A DNA stretch of 15,518 nucleotides from JBARKJ01 sp049801375 (GTDB lineage Bacteria; Nitrospirota; JACRHJ01). This document shows positions 1 through 7,521 of the stretch, piece after piece. How positions within the stretch are numbered: position 1 is the stretch's first letter; each line of letters begins with the position of its first letter. The stretch is taken from NCBI GenBank assembly GCA_049801375.1, contig JBARKJ010000110.1:1-15518 (forward strand), read 5' to 3'. The translations under genes and the position numbers were made by a program. The notes beneath the pieces are model-generated. The model saw nothing but the letters and a program-made list of their open reading frames with translations, did no database searches and was not told the DNA's origin.

Positions 1-350
1 TCCACCAGCTCGATTATCGCCATCGGCGCGGAATCGCCCAGGCGCACGCGGGTCTTCATGACCCTGGTGTACCCGCCGTTACGGTCGGCGCAGCGCGGCG
101 CTATTTCGTCGAACAGCTTGGCGACCACATCCCTGCTCATGATATAGGAGAGCGCCATCCTCTTCGCGGAGAGGTCGCCCTTTTTGCCCAGGGTAATCAT
201 CTTGTCGGCGATGCCCCGGAGTTCCTTGGCCTTCGCCTCGGTCGTCTCAATGTGCCCGTGCTCGAGCAGCGAGGTCACGAGATTTCTGAAAAGAGCCTTC
301 CTGTGGCTCGAATTCCTTCCGAACTGCCTTCCTGCAAGCCTGTGTCGCAT
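1..350 (-). CDS. rplQ: Large ribosomal subunit protein L17 (partial, 3' end off the left edge)
   Basis: L17 binds 23S rRNA near the exit-tunnel side of the large subunit. The reading frame begins at the ATG at 350 and runs off the window after 116 complete codons. The start MRHRLAGRQFGRNSSHRKAL and the later segments TSLLEHGHIETTEAKAKELR and GGYTRVMKTRVRLGD followed by MAIIELV are the family signature; that last motif is close to the normal C terminus, so only a short tail is missing. An AAGGGA Shine-Dalgarno site lies just inside the 19-bp gap after rpoA. Last in the alpha block, as usual. Identity is certain; only the end is unseen. Confidence 0.97.
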   Translation of the reverse strand, partial: MRHRLAGRQFGRNSSHRKALFRNLVTSLLEHGHIETTEAKAKELRGIADKMITLGKKGDLSAKRMALSYIMSRDVVAKLFDEIAPRCADRNGGYTRVMKTRVRLGDSAPMAIIELV

Positions 351-369
351 GAGATATTATCCCTTCCCT

Positions 370-1380
370 TTATACGCCGGTCTTCTGCAGCGACTTTTCG
401 TACGCCTTGAGTTTCTCGTTGTCTATTTTCATGCCGAAGGAAAGCCCCATCTCCGTGAGGATCTCCTTTATTTCATTTAAGGACTTCCTGCCGAAGTTCT
501 TGGTCTTCAGCATCTCGCCCTCGGATCTCTGCACGAGGTCCGATATGTTCTTTATGTTCGCGTTCTTCAGGCAGTTCGCAGAGCGGACGGAGAGTTCCAG
601 TTCGTTAACGCTTCTGAGCAGGTTCTCGTTAAACTTGTCCTCCACTTCCTCCGCCTCTGCCTCGATTATCTCGCCCTCTTCCTCGAAGTTTATGAAGATG
701 CCCAGATGGTCCTTGAGTATCTTCGCGGCATAGGCGACGGCGTCGTCCGGCCGGACGCTCCCGTCCGTCATCACTTCCATTATCAGCTTATCGTAATCGG
801 TTTCCTGGCCGACACGGGCACTTTCCACCCAGTAGTTGACCCTCTGGATCGGTGAGAAGATGGAATCCACCGGGATTACGCCAATCGGCATTTCCGGCTC
901 TTTATTCTTCTCGGATGGGACATAGCCCCTGCCCTTCTTGACGGTCATCTCGATTGTGAAGCGGGCATCCTTATCCAGCGTCGCAATCAGGAGGTCCGGA
1001 GTTAAGACTTCGATATCCGCGTCCGTATCAATATGAGAGCCGTAAACCGCGCCGGGGCCTTCGACGTCGATGCTGATGGTCTTCGGCTTGTCGGTATGCA
1101 TCTTGAAACGGAGTTTCTTTATATTCAGTATTATATCCGTGACGTCCTCGACCACCCCCGGGATAGAAGAGAACTCGTGCAGCACGCTCTCTATCCTGAT
1201 GGAACTAACGGCCGCGCCTTCCAGCGAAGAGAGCAGCACCCTCCGGAGCGAATTTCCGATGGTGGTGCCGAAGCCCCGCTCAAACGGTTCCGCGCTGAAC
1301 TTGCCGTAGGTGTTCGTAAGCGAGTCCGCCTCGAACTCCAGCTTTTTGGGGATCTGGAATCCCTTTAGCTTCATTGTCAT
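370..1380 (-). CDS. rpoA: DNA-directed RNA polymerase subunit alpha
   Basis: RpoA dimerises to nucleate RNA polymerase assembly and carries a mobile C-terminal domain that touches UP-element DNA and activators. The 336 residues are the usual length. The N-terminal domain contains GFGTTIGNSLRRVLLSS at about 36-52; an acidic linker spans about 233-248; the C-terminal domain (about 258-317) contains SVRSANCLKNANI, with R266 and N269 matching the DNA-contacting Arg265 and Asn268 of E. coli, then the helix-hairpin-helix region GRKSLNEIKEIL. ATG at 1380 is chosen over the ATG two codons later because AAGGAGAGG sits three bases before it. The gap to rpsD is 76 bp, the widest within the alpha block, with no clear promoter or terminator. 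Confidence 0.99.
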   Translation of the reverse strand: MTMKLKGFQIPKKLEFEADSLTNTYGKFSAEPFERGFGTTIGNSLRRVLLSSLEGAAVSSIRIESVLHEFSSIPGVVEDVTDIILNIKKLRFKMHTDKPKTISIDVEGPGAVYGSHIDTDADIEVLTPDLLIATLDKDARFTIEMTVKKGRGYVPSEKNKEPEMPIGVIPVDSIFSPIQRVNYWVESARVGQETDYDKLIMEVMTDGSVRPDDAVAYAAKILKDHLGIFINFEEEGEIIEAEAEEVEDKFNENLLRSVNELELSVRSANCLKNANIKNISDLVQRSEGEMLKTKNFGRKSLNEIKEILTEMGLSFGMKIDNEKLKAYEKSLQKTGV

Positions 1381-1456
1381 TAACCTCTCCTTGTCGGTTT
1401 CTCTTTAAAACTCTAAAAGGAGGCCGGGAGCCTTATTGCCCCTAACCTGTCCTTCT

Positions 1457-2083
1457 TTATTTCGAGTAAAGCTCGACTATGAGGTTCTCATTTATCGGCA
1501 GTGCGATGTCCTCTCTCGAGGGCATGGACAGCACTTTTGCTTTCAGGTTCTGCTTGTCCAGCTCCAGCCAGCCCGGCAGGCCTTTTCTGTCCATCGCCGA
1601 AGCCAACTCCTGGAACCTTAAGCCACTCTTGCTCTTCTCCCTGAGCGCGATCTCGTCCCCGGCCCTCACGACATAGGACGGGATGTTCACCCTCCTGCCG
1701 TTGATCGCGAAATGCCCGTGGGTAACCATGAGCCTGGCTTCCTTGCGGGAGGCGCCGAAGCCGAGCCTGAATATGACGTTATCCAGTCTCCTCTCCAGGA
1801 GCTGCAGCAGGTTCTCGCCGGTCACGCCCTTCATGCGGGCGGCCTTAACGTAGTAGCCCCTGAACTGCTGTTCCAGTACGCCGTAAATGCGGCGTACTTT
1901 CTGCTTCTCCCGGAGCTGCACGCCATAGTCCGAGACCTTCGCCCTGCCCTGGCCATGCTGGCCGGGGGCGTACGTCCTGCGCTCGACCGAGCATTTCTCG
2001 GTGAAGCAGCGGTCTCCTTTTAAAAAGAGCTTGATGGTCTCTCTCCTGCACTGTCTGCAGACAGGACCGGTATATCTTGCCAA
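1457..2083 (-). CDS. rpsD: Small ribosomal subunit protein S4, zinc-binding form
   Basis: S4 is a primary 16S rRNA binder that nucleates assembly of the small-subunit body; in E. coli it also represses the alpha operon. The 208-residue protein starts ARYTGPVCRQCRRE and has C9, C12, C26 and C31, the Cys4 zinc site of the C+ form known from Thermus. The S4 RNA-binding domain follows, with RLDNVIFRLGFGASRKEAR and VTHGHFAINGRRVNIPSY, and the end LPINENLIVELYSK is standard. The start codon is TTG, supported by a perfect AGGAGG six bases upstream and by the family N terminus; no suitable ATG is available. A single S4 copy is seen here. Confidence 0.98.
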   Translation of the reverse strand: MARYTGPVCRQCRRETIKLFLKGDRCFTEKCSVERRTYAPGQHGQGRAKVSDYGVQLREKQKVRRIYGVLEQQFRGYYVKAARMKGVTGENLLQLLERRLDNVIFRLGFGASRKEARLMVTHGHFAINGRRVNIPSYVVRAGDEIALREKSKSGLRFQELASAMDRKGLPGWLELDKQNLKAKVLSMPSREDIALPINENLIVELYSK

Positions 2084-2089
2084 GGTTTT

Positions 2090-2095
2090 CCTCCT
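2090..2095 (-). promoter_or_regulatory. Ribosome-binding site fixing the TTG start of rpsD
   Basis: On the minus strand a consensus AGGAGG lies six bases before the TTG at 2083. It decides in favour of the non-ATG start, which also yields the exact conserved S4 N terminus. Confidence 0.85.
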
Positions 2096-2118
2096 GTGTT
2101 CAGCTAAATCTCTTTATG

Positions 2119-2508
2119 TTAAACCCTTCGCCTTTTGGGCGGTCGGCACCCGTTGTGCGGTATCGGCGTCACGTCCCGTATCGCCGAAATATCCAGCCCC
2201 GCGGACTGAAGGGCCCGTATAGCTGATTCCCGGCCGGAACCCGGCCCCTTCACCCAGACTTCTACGATTCTCATGCCCTGGTCCATCGCCTTTTTGCCGG
2301 CGTTTTCCGAGGCCATCTGGGCGGCAAAAGGGGTGCTCTTCCTGGAGCCTTTGAAACCCTGGTTGCCGGCGCTCGACCAGCATACGACGTTGCCGTTCTG
2401 GTCGGTTATGGTCACGATAGTGTTGTTGAAGGAGGCAGTGATATGCGCCACCCCGGTCGGGATGTTCTTCTTCTCCTTCTTCGGACCACTTCTCTTCGGT
2501 CCAGCCAT
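2119..2508 (-). CDS. rpsK: Small ribosomal subunit protein S11
   Basis: S11 sits on the 30S platform near the E site and helps shape the mRNA path. The 129 residues are the normal length. After a Lys-rich N-terminal tail come GVAHITASFNNTIVTITD, WSSAGNQGFKGSRKSTPFAA, VKGPGSGRESAIRAL and IRDVTPIPHNGCRPPKRRRV; the Asn-Gly at about 119-120 is the site that forms isoaspartate in E. coli. ATG at 2508 follows AGGAGGT by a few bases. It lies 34 bp downstream of the rpsM stop and 35 bp upstream of rpsD, as in the classic alpha operon. Confidence 0.99.
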   Translation of the reverse strand: MAGPKRSGPKKEKKNIPTGVAHITASFNNTIVTITDQNGNVVCWSSAGNQGFKGSRKSTPFAAQMASENAGKKAMDQGMRIVEVWVKGPGSGRESAIRALQSAGLDISAIRDVTPIPHNGCRPPKRRRV

Positions 2509-2542
2509 TTTACCTCCTGAATACCTTTAGCGTGTTCGTTTT

Positions 2543-2920
2543 TTACTTAACGGCCTTTTTCTTGCCCGCGACGGTGCGTTTCGGCCCCTTGCGGGTGCGC
2601 GCGTTCGTCTTTGTCCTCTGGCCCCTGACGGGCATCCCCCGCCTGTGGCGCAAGCCCCTGTAGCAGCCGATGTCCATGAGCCTTTTGATGGCCATGGTGC
2701 GGTCCCGACGGAGGTCGCCTTCCACCTTGAAGGACCTGTCGATGACTTCCCTGAGGCGGTTCACCTCTGCGTCGGTGAGGTCCTTAACCCTCGTGTCCGG
2801 GCTAACCCCCGCCTCCGCCAGAATCTTCTGCGAAGAGGCGCGTCCTATCCCGAAGATATAGGTAAGGCCTATCTCAATCCTTTTTTCTCTTGGTAGGTCT
2901 ACGCCTGCAATCCTTGCCAA
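2543..2920 (-). CDS. rpsM: Small ribosomal subunit protein S13
   Basis: S13 is in the 30S head, where its C-terminal tail contacts P-site tRNA and its body bridges to L5. The 125-residue product begins ARIAGVDLPREKRIEIGLTY, has the helix-two-turn-helix region with FGIGRASSQKILAEAGV, and ends in RGLRHRRGMPVRGQRTKTNA followed by a Lys/Arg-rich tail. The start is TTG, preceded by AAGGAGG five bases upstream. The gap after rpmJ is only 22 bp and is mostly ribosome-binding site, so the S4-binding pseudoknot that precedes rpsM in E. coli has no room here. Confidence 0.98.
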   Translation of the reverse strand: MARIAGVDLPREKRIEIGLTYIFGIGRASSQKILAEAGVSPDTRVKDLTDAEVNRLREVIDRSFKVEGDLRRDRTMAIKRLMDIGCYRGLRHRRGMPVRGQRTKTNARTRKGPKRTVAGKKKAVK

Positions 2921-2942
2921 TGCTTCCTCCTTGGGCCGGGAA

Positions 2943-3056
2943 TTAACCCTGCCGCTGTTTGTGTCTCGGGTTCACGCAGATGACCCGGACGGTGCCCTTC
3001 CTTTTTATGATCTTGCACTTGTCGCAGATCTTTTTTACTGATGAACGGACTTTCAT
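2943..3056 (-). CDS. rpmJ: Large ribosomal subunit protein L36, zinc-binding form
   Basis: L36 is a tiny zinc protein that stabilises 23S rRNA near the base of the L7/L12 stalk. The 37-codon gene encodes MKVRSSVKKICDKC at the start and VICVNPRHKQRQG at the end. C11, C14, C27 and H32 form the Cys3His zinc site of the C+ paralogue. It starts with ATG 12 bases after the infA stop, with a GAGGG ribosome-binding site in the gap, and ends in TAA 22 bp before rpsM. Length and sequence are exactly those of the family. Its place between infA and rpsM is standard. Confidence 0.98.
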   Translation of the reverse strand: MKVRSSVKKICDKCKIIKRKGTVRVICVNPRHKQRQG

Positions 3057-3068
3057 GATTGAACCCTC

Positions 3069-3287
3069 TTATTTGAACCTGTACGTTATCCTGCCCCTGG
3101 TCAAGTCATACGGGGAAAGCTCTACGGTGACCCTGTCCCCTGGGAGTATCTTGATAAAATGCATCCTCATTTTTCCGGAAATATGCGCGAGTACGACGTG
3201 CTTGTTGTCGAGTTCCACACGGAACATCGCATTCGGCAGGGTCTCCAGGATTTTTCCCTGTACTTCAATCGCGTCTTCCTTGGCCAT
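3069..3287 (-). CDS. infA: Translation initiation factor IF-1
   Basis: IF-1 binds the 30S A site during initiation and works with IF-2 and IF-3. The 72-residue product is the canonical length and forms a single S1/OB fold: AKEDAIEVQGKILETLPNAM, FRVELDNKHVVLAHISGKMR, then ILPGDRVTVELSPYDLTRGR followed by ITYRFK. ATG at 3287 has AAAGGA upstream that overlaps the stop codon of map, eight bases away, suggesting coupled translation. No oddity seen. Confidence 0.99.
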   Translation of the reverse strand: MAKEDAIEVQGKILETLPNAMFRVELDNKHVVLAHISGKMRMHFIKILPGDRVTVELSPYDLTRGRITYRFK

Positions 3288-3295
3288 AGGTTCCT

Positions 3296-4042
3296 TTATG
3301 CCACTGTCAATATTACCGGCCCGTCTTCGGTAACCGCTATCGTATGCTCGAAATGAGCCGAAGGCATCCCGTCAATCGTTACGGCGGTCCAGCCGTCTTT
3401 CATGACCACCGTGCCGGACTTCCCCATATTTATCATTGGCTCGATCGCCAGCGTCGCACCGGCCTTAAGCCTGGGTCCCTGCCCCGGAGGGCCGAAGTTC
3501 GGAACTTGCGGCTCCTCGTGAAGAGCCCTGCCGATGCCGTGCCCGACAAACTCGCGCACTACCGAATATCCGAAGGACTCGGCAAAGCTCTGGACCGCGT
3601 TGGAGATATCCGAGACGCGGTTCCCGGGAAGAGCCTTTTCTATACCCTTGTAAAGTGATTGTTCCGTCACTTCCATGAGTTTTCGAAGCTCGGGCGATAT
3701 CTCGCCCACCGGTACTGTTATGGCGGCGTCTCCGTAATACCCATCGACCACCGCCCCCAGGTCCAGCCCGATTATCTCGCCTTCTTTAAGAGCCCTGCCA
3801 GACGGAATCCCATGCACCACCACCTCGTTTATGGAGGCGCAGAGGCTCTTGGGATATCCCAGGTAGCCTTTGAATGCCGGCTTTCCGCCGTGCTTTTTTA
3901 TGTAGTCCTCGGCAAAAGAGTCCAGCTTATCCGTGGTGATGCCGGGTGCAACAATCTCCCGAAGCCCTGCAAGCGCCCCGGCCACTATCCGGCAGGCCGC
4001 CCGCATCTTCTCCACCTCGGAAGGAGACTTCAGGATAATCAC
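3296..4042 (-). CDS. map: Type I methionine aminopeptidase
   Basis: Map removes the initiator Met from nascent proteins whose second residue is small. The 248-residue pita-bread metalloenzyme has H77 (VVHGIPS), the metal ligands D94 (GLDLG), D105 (GYYGDAA), H168 (FVGHGIG), E201 (AIEPM) and E232 (FEHT); these are offset by about three from E. coli. There is no N-terminal zinc-finger extension, so it is the short class Ia form. The start is GTG two bases after the adk stop, with AAGGA inside the end of adk. Placement among adk, infA and the ribosomal proteins fits its co-translational role; E. coli keeps map elsewhere. Confidence 0.98.
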   Translation of the reverse strand: MIILKSPSEVEKMRAACRIVAGALAGLREIVAPGITTDKLDSFAEDYIKKHGGKPAFKGYLGYPKSLCASINEVVVHGIPSGRALKEGEIIGLDLGAVVDGYYGDAAITVPVGEISPELRKLMEVTEQSLYKGIEKALPGNRVSDISNAVQSFAESFGYSVVREFVGHGIGRALHEEPQVPNFGPPGQGPRLKAGATLAIEPMINMGKSGTVVMKDGWTAVTIDGMPSAHFEHTIAVTEDGPVILTVA

Positions 4043-4044
4043 TT

Positions 4045-4689
4045 CTATCCTTCGAGTGCCCGGACCATCCTGTCCAGGATATCTTTCATCCCGCCCACGC
4101 CGTCAACCGCCGCAAGGAGGCCCTTGGCCTTGTAGTAGTTAATAAGCGGCGAGGTCGAGGCCTGATACACTTTCAGGCGGTTCGTTATCGCCTCTTCCTT
4201 GTCGTCGTCCCTCTGGTAGAGTTCGCCGCCGCAGGAGTCGCAGACGCCTTCCTTCTTCGAGGGCTTGAAAGCGACATGATAGCCAGCCTGGCAACCGCGG
4301 CAGGTCCTGCGTCCTCCAAGCCTTTTTACCAGCTCGGAATCGGGCACCTCGATAGAGAGCACCTTGTCTATAGGCGTCTTCATATCCGCGAGCGCGGCGT
4401 CAAGCGCCTCGGCCTGCGGTACCGTCCTGGGGAAGCCGTCAAGGATATAGCCCTTCTTGCAATCGTCTTCTTTCAGGCGCTCCTTCACTATCCCGACAAC
4501 CACGGAATCCGGAACGAGCTCGCCCTTGTCCATGAACTTCTTAGCTTCTAACCCAAGCGTGGTCTTATCCGCCAGATTCTTACGGAGTATGTCTCCGGTC
4601 GATATCTGGGGTATTCCGTATTTCTGTACCAGGTCTTTCGCCTGCGTGCCTTTTCCTGCTCCCGGAGGTCCTAATAATATAAGTCTCAT
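4045..4689 (-). CDS. adk: Adenylate kinase with zinc-binding LID
   Basis: Adk interconverts ATP plus AMP with two ADP and keeps the cytoplasmic adenylate pool balanced. The 214-residue protein has the P-loop GPPGAGKGT at 7-15, the NMP-binding segment STGDILRKN, DGFPRT at 84-89 in the core, and a long-form LID in which C130, C133, C150 and C153 form a structural Cys4 zinc site. That site is common in Gram-positive and several deep lineages, whereas E. coli uses other residues. ATG at 4689 follows GGAAGGAGA at about ten bases. It lies seven bases after the secY stop; secY-adk-map is a common operon segment. Confidence 0.99.
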   Translation of the reverse strand: MRLILLGPPGAGKGTQAKDLVQKYGIPQISTGDILRKNLADKTTLGLEAKKFMDKGELVPDSVVVGIVKERLKEDDCKKGYILDGFPRTVPQAEALDAALADMKTPIDKVLSIEVPDSELVKRLGGRRTCRGCQAGYHVAFKPSKKEGVCDSCGGELYQRDDDKEEAITNRLKVYQASTSPLINYYKAKGLLAAVDGVGGMKDILDRMVRALEG

Positions 4690-4696
4690 AATGGTT

Positions 4697-5995
4697 CTAT
4701 CTCCTTCCCTTGATGCGAATGCCCTTCATGAAACCCTCATAATGGCGGGTGATTAAATGGGTTTCAATCTGACTCACGGTGTCAAGGGCGACCCCGACCA
4801 CTATTAATAAAGAAGTCCCGCCAAAATAAAAGCTTATGTGAAAAGCCCTGTAAAATATGTCCGGCAGAACGCAGACCAGGGAAAGGTAGATCGCTCCGCC
4901 AAAGGTCACCCTGTTCAGCACCTTGTATATATAGTCGGAAGTGTTCTTGCCGGGCCTTATCCCCGGTATGAACCCGCCGTACTTCTTCATGTTGTCCGCC
5001 ACGTCCACCGGATTGAATACGACCGCCGTGTAGAAGAAGGCGAAGAATACGATCATCCCGACGTACAGCACGGTATAAAGGAGCGCGCCGCGGCTTAACT
5101 GCTCTTTCAGCCAGGTGACCCATGTCGCGTTGGAAAAGCCTGCAAGAGTCGCCGGGAACATCAGTATGGAAGAGGCGAATATCGGCGGGATAACCCCGGC
5201 GGTATTGAGCTTCAGCGGCATATGCGTGTTCTGTCCGCCGCCTATGCTGGACCCCACCACTCTCTTGGCGTATTGTACCGGTATTCTCCTCTGGCCACGC
5301 TCCATGTATATTATCGCCCCGATGACCACTACCATTATAATGATCATGATGAGCACGGTGAAGAGCGAAAGCTCGTCAGCGCGGAACAGCCTGTAGGTAT
5401 CGATGATTGCGTTGGGGAACCTGGCGACTATGCCCCCGAATATTATGAGCGATATTCCGTTGCCGATGCCCCGCTCGGTTATCTGCTCGCCCAGCCACAT
5501 GATAAAGGACGTGCCGCAGGTGAGCGTAATCATGGTCATTATCCGGAAGCCCCAGCCGGGATTCGCTATGAACGCGCCGCCCTGCATCCCTTCCAGGCCC
5601 ATCGCTATCATAAACGACTGCACCAGGGATATGCCCACCGTCCCGTAGCGGGTGTACTGGGTGATCTTCTTCCTGCCCCGCTCCCCTTCCTTCTGGAGCT
5701 GGGCCAGGTACGGGAATACCACGGTGAGGAGCTGGAGAATGATCGAGGCGCTGATGTAAGGCATTATGCCCAGCGCGAAGATCGTCACCCTCGACAGGGC
5801 CCCGCCTGAGAACATGTCGAAAAAGCCCATCAGAGCGCCGGCGTTCGCGTGGAGGAACTTTGAGAGCTCTTCGCCGTTGATACCCGGAGTGGGGATGTGC
5901 CCGCCTATCCTGTAAACCACGAGGAGCGCAAGGGTGAATGCGATGCGCTTCTTCAGCTCCGGTATCTTAAAGATATTTTTGAAGCTTTCTATCAA
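4697..5995 (-). CDS. secY: Protein translocase subunit SecY
   Basis: SecY is the channel of the SecYEG translocon in the inner membrane. The 432 residues fit the usual ten transmembrane segments: an amphipathic start MIESFKNIFKIPELKKRIAF, GGHIPTPGIN after the first segment, ISASIILQLL at 81-90, LGEQITERGIGNGISLI at about 168-184, the cytoplasmic loop ERGQRRIPVQYAKR at about 232-245, and GGFIPGIRPGKNTSDYI from about 340. The start is a TTG that overlaps the rplO stop (TTGA), implying translational coupling; GAGG about ten bases upstream serves it. The frame and the family N terminus both support this start over any later ATG. Confidence 0.98.
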   Translation of the reverse strand: MIESFKNIFKIPELKKRIAFTLALLVVYRIGGHIPTPGINGEELSKFLHANAGALMGFFDMFSGGALSRVTIFALGIMPYISASIILQLLTVVFPYLAQLQKEGERGRKKITQYTRYGTVGISLVQSFMIAMGLEGMQGGAFIANPGWGFRIMTMITLTCGTSFIMWLGEQITERGIGNGISLIIFGGIVARFPNAIIDTYRLFRADELSLFTVLIMIIIMVVVIGAIIYMERGQRRIPVQYAKRVVGSSIGGGQNTHMPLKLNTAGVIPPIFASSILMFPATLAGFSNATWVTWLKEQLSRGALLYTVLYVGMIVFFAFFYTAVVFNPVDVADNMKKYGGFIPGIRPGKNTSDYIYKVLNRVTFGGAIYLSLVCVLPDIFYRAFHISFYFGGTSLLIVVGVALDTVSQIETHLITRHYEGFMKGIRIKGRR

Positions 5996-6438
5996 AGCTG
6001 TATTACCTCTGCCCGTCCACCGGCAGCTTCAATCTTCTGGACGGCGCTCTTGGAAAACTTATGGGCCTGCACTGTCACGGCCTTTGTCAGTTCGCCGTGG
6101 GCCAGGACTTTTATCCCGTCGCCGAGCTTCTTTATTATGCCCTGGTCGAAAAGCGCCTCCGGGCCTATCACGTCCACGCCCTCGAGCTTCGCGATGTCGC
6201 GGAGGTTCACCAGGGAATATTCCTTACGGAAGATATTGGTGAATCCGCGCTTCGGTATCCTTCGGATAAGGGGCATCTGCCCGCCCTCGAAGCCAGGACC
6301 TTTCGCGCCGCCTGCGCGGGACTTCTGTCCCTTTTCGCCTCTGGTGGCGGTCTTTCCGTGGCCGGAACCTGCGCCCCTGCCCACCCTCTTCCTGCTCTTT
6401 CTCGCCCCTGGATTTGGGGCCAGCTCTTCTATCTTCAT
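5992..6438 (-). CDS. rplO: Large ribosomal subunit protein L15
   Basis: L15 is a late-assembling protein linking several 23S rRNA domains. The 148-residue product has the Gly/Arg/Lys-rich extended N terminus (RKRVGRGAGSGHGKTATRG, then QKSRAGGAKGPGFEGGQMPL and RRIPKRGF) and the globular half with LAHGELTKAVTVQAHKFSKS and a final EAAGGRAEVIQL. ATG at 6438 shares one base with the rpmD stop (TGATG), and its own TGA overlaps the secY start, so L30, L15 and SecY are probably translated as a coupled set. Confidence 0.99.
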   Translation of the reverse strand: MKIEELAPNPGARKSRKRVGRGAGSGHGKTATRGEKGQKSRAGGAKGPGFEGGQMPLIRRIPKRGFTNIFRKEYSLVNLRDIAKLEGVDVIGPEALFDQGIIKKLGDGIKVLAHGELTKAVTVQAHKFSKSAVQKIEAAGGRAEVIQL

Positions 6439-6626
6439 CAGATCCCCTCTTCCATTACTGTAACCAGGTGCGAGACCTTGTTTACCATTCCGCGTATCTG
6501 GGGCGTATCCTGCCTCACCACCACGCTGTTCATTTTCGTCAGCCCCAGTCCGACCAGCACCTTCCTGTGCTTCTCCGGATGGCCTATCGGGCTCCTCGTC
6601 AATTTAACCTTTATGTTTCCAGCCAT
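6438..6626 (-). CDS. rpmD: Large ribosomal subunit protein L30
   Basis: L30 is a small, non-universal 50S protein with a ferredoxin-like fold. The 62-residue product reads AGNIKVKLTRSPIGHPEKHR, VLVGLGLTKMNSVVVRQDTP, then a short tail with IRGMVNKVSHLVTV. Two ATG codons stand in tandem at 6629 and 6626. The second is chosen because GGGAGG would be only two bases from the first but five from the second. It lies 11 bp after the rpsE stop and overlaps rplO by one base, the usual spc order. Confidence 0.96.
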   Translation of the reverse strand: MAGNIKVKLTRSPIGHPEKHRKVLVGLGLTKMNSVVVRQDTPQIRGMVNKVSHLVTVMEEGI

Positions 6627-6637
6627 CATGGCCTCCC

Positions 6638-7138
6638 TTAAGACGCTATCTCTTCCACGGTCTTGCCGCGGAGCTTGGCTACCTGCTCCAGGCTTCTGAG
6701 CTGCTTCAGTCCTTCAAGGGTGGCTCTCGCCACATTGTGAGGATTGGAACTGCCAAGGGACTTGGAGAGTATGTTATGAATGCCCGCGACCTCGAGTATC
6801 GCCCGGACCGCTCCGCCCGCGATAAGACCCGTACCGGCGGAGGCCGGCTTCAGCAGGACTCTCGCCGAGCCGAAATGACCCAGTATCGCATGCGGTATGG
6901 TAGTCTCCTTGAGCGCCATCTTTACCATGCTCTTCTTTGCGCGCTCGACTGCCTTCTGTATCGCGACCGGCACTTCGACGGCTTTCCCCTTGCCTATCCC
7001 GACACTACCCGCGCCGTCACCGACGACGACCAGCGCCGAAAAGGAGAACCTCCGGCCGCCCTTGACGACTTTGGCCACCCTGTTAATGTGGATGACTTTG
7101 TCCTTTAAAGCCGAGCCCTCGGCATCGTACTTATCCAA
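6638..7138 (-). CDS. rpsE: Small ribosomal subunit protein S5
   Basis: S5 lies on the solvent side of the 30S near the mRNA entry and the S4 interface and affects decoding accuracy. The 166-residue protein has the N-terminal double-stranded RNA-binding domain (RRFSFSALVVVGDGAGSVG, GKGKAVEVPVAIQKAVERAK) and the C-terminal domain (ARVLLKPASAGTGLIAGGAV, KSLGSSNPHNVARATLEGLK). The start is TTG: AAGGAGG lies seven bases upstream, overlapping the end of rplR, and no ATG fits. The next upstream gene is 13 bp away. A confident call with an unusual start codon. Confidence 0.98.
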   Translation of the reverse strand: MDKYDAEGSALKDKVIHINRVAKVVKGGRRFSFSALVVVGDGAGSVGIGKGKAVEVPVAIQKAVERAKKSMVKMALKETTIPHAILGHFGSARVLLKPASAGTGLIAGGAVRAILEVAGIHNILSKSLGSSNPHNVARATLEGLKQLRSLEQVAKLRGKTVEEIAS

Positions 7139-7145
7139 TTAAATT

Positions 7146-7152
7146 CCTCCTT
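7146..7152 (-). promoter_or_regulatory. Ribosome-binding site fixing the TTG start of rpsE
   Basis: The minus strand reads AAGGAGG seven bases before the TTG at 7138. Its 5' base overlaps the TGA stop of rplR, so S5 initiation is probably coupled to termination on L18. Confidence 0.85.
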
Positions 7153-7520
7153 CAGAAATTCAGACCGGCTTCCCGCGCCGCGTCGGCCAAGGCTTTAATC
7201 CTGCCGTGAAATATATAGCCGCCCCTGTCGAACACGACGTCCTTGACGCCCTTCTCGATGGCCTTCTTCGCCACGGCGGCCCCGACCTTCTTCGCGGCAT
7301 CGATGTTGCCGCTGGACTTAAGACCGTCCTTGACGTCCTTGTCCAGCGTGGATGCGGCGGTTATCGTGACGCCGTTCATATCGTCTATAACCTGTGCATA
7401 GATGTTCGAGGCGCTCCGGAATACGTTCAGCCTGGGGCGTGTCGTCGTGCCATGCACTTTTTTCCTGATCCTGTTCCGCCTTCTTGTCCTGCCGGCAAGT
7501 CTGTTGTTCGTGGAGCCCAT
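7152..7520 (-). CDS. rplR: Large ribosomal subunit protein L18
   Basis: L18 binds 5S rRNA together with L5 and anchors it in the central protuberance. The 122-residue product has the basic start NNRLAGRTRRRNRIRKKVHG, then TTRPRLNVFRSASNIYAQVI, a variable middle, and the typical end VKDVVFDRGGYIFHGRIKAL followed by ADAAREAGLNF. ATG at 7520 lies one base after the rplF stop, with GAAGAAGGG in the last codons of rplF as ribosome-binding site. Standard position and length. Confidence 0.99.
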   Translation of the reverse strand: MGSTNNRLAGRTRRRNRIRKKVHGTTTRPRLNVFRSASNIYAQVIDDMNGVTITAASTLDKDVKDGLKSSGNIDAAKKVGAAVAKKAIEKGVKDVVFDRGGYIFHGRIKALADAAREAGLNF

Positions 7521-7521
7521 G

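Noticed and set aside
1381..1456. The rpsD-rpoA spacer as a terminator or promoter: it has AGGC-TCCCG-GCCT followed by CCTTTT.
   Set aside because: The stem has only four pairs, the T run is short, and no -35/-10 pair is seen. rpoA has its own strong ribosome-binding site and is expected to be co-transcribed.
2921..2942. An S4-binding pseudoknot leader before rpsM, as in the E. coli alpha operon.
   Set aside because: Only 22 bases separate rpmJ from rpsM, mostly Shine-Dalgarno sequence, so there is no room for the structure.
5222..5809. A 195-codon open frame on the plus strand opposite secY, and similar long plus-strand frames elsewhere (for example 14349-15107).
   Set aside because: They lie antisense to fully conserved genes, have no ribosome-binding site or recognisable domain, and have compositions expected from the complement of G+C-rich coding sequence.
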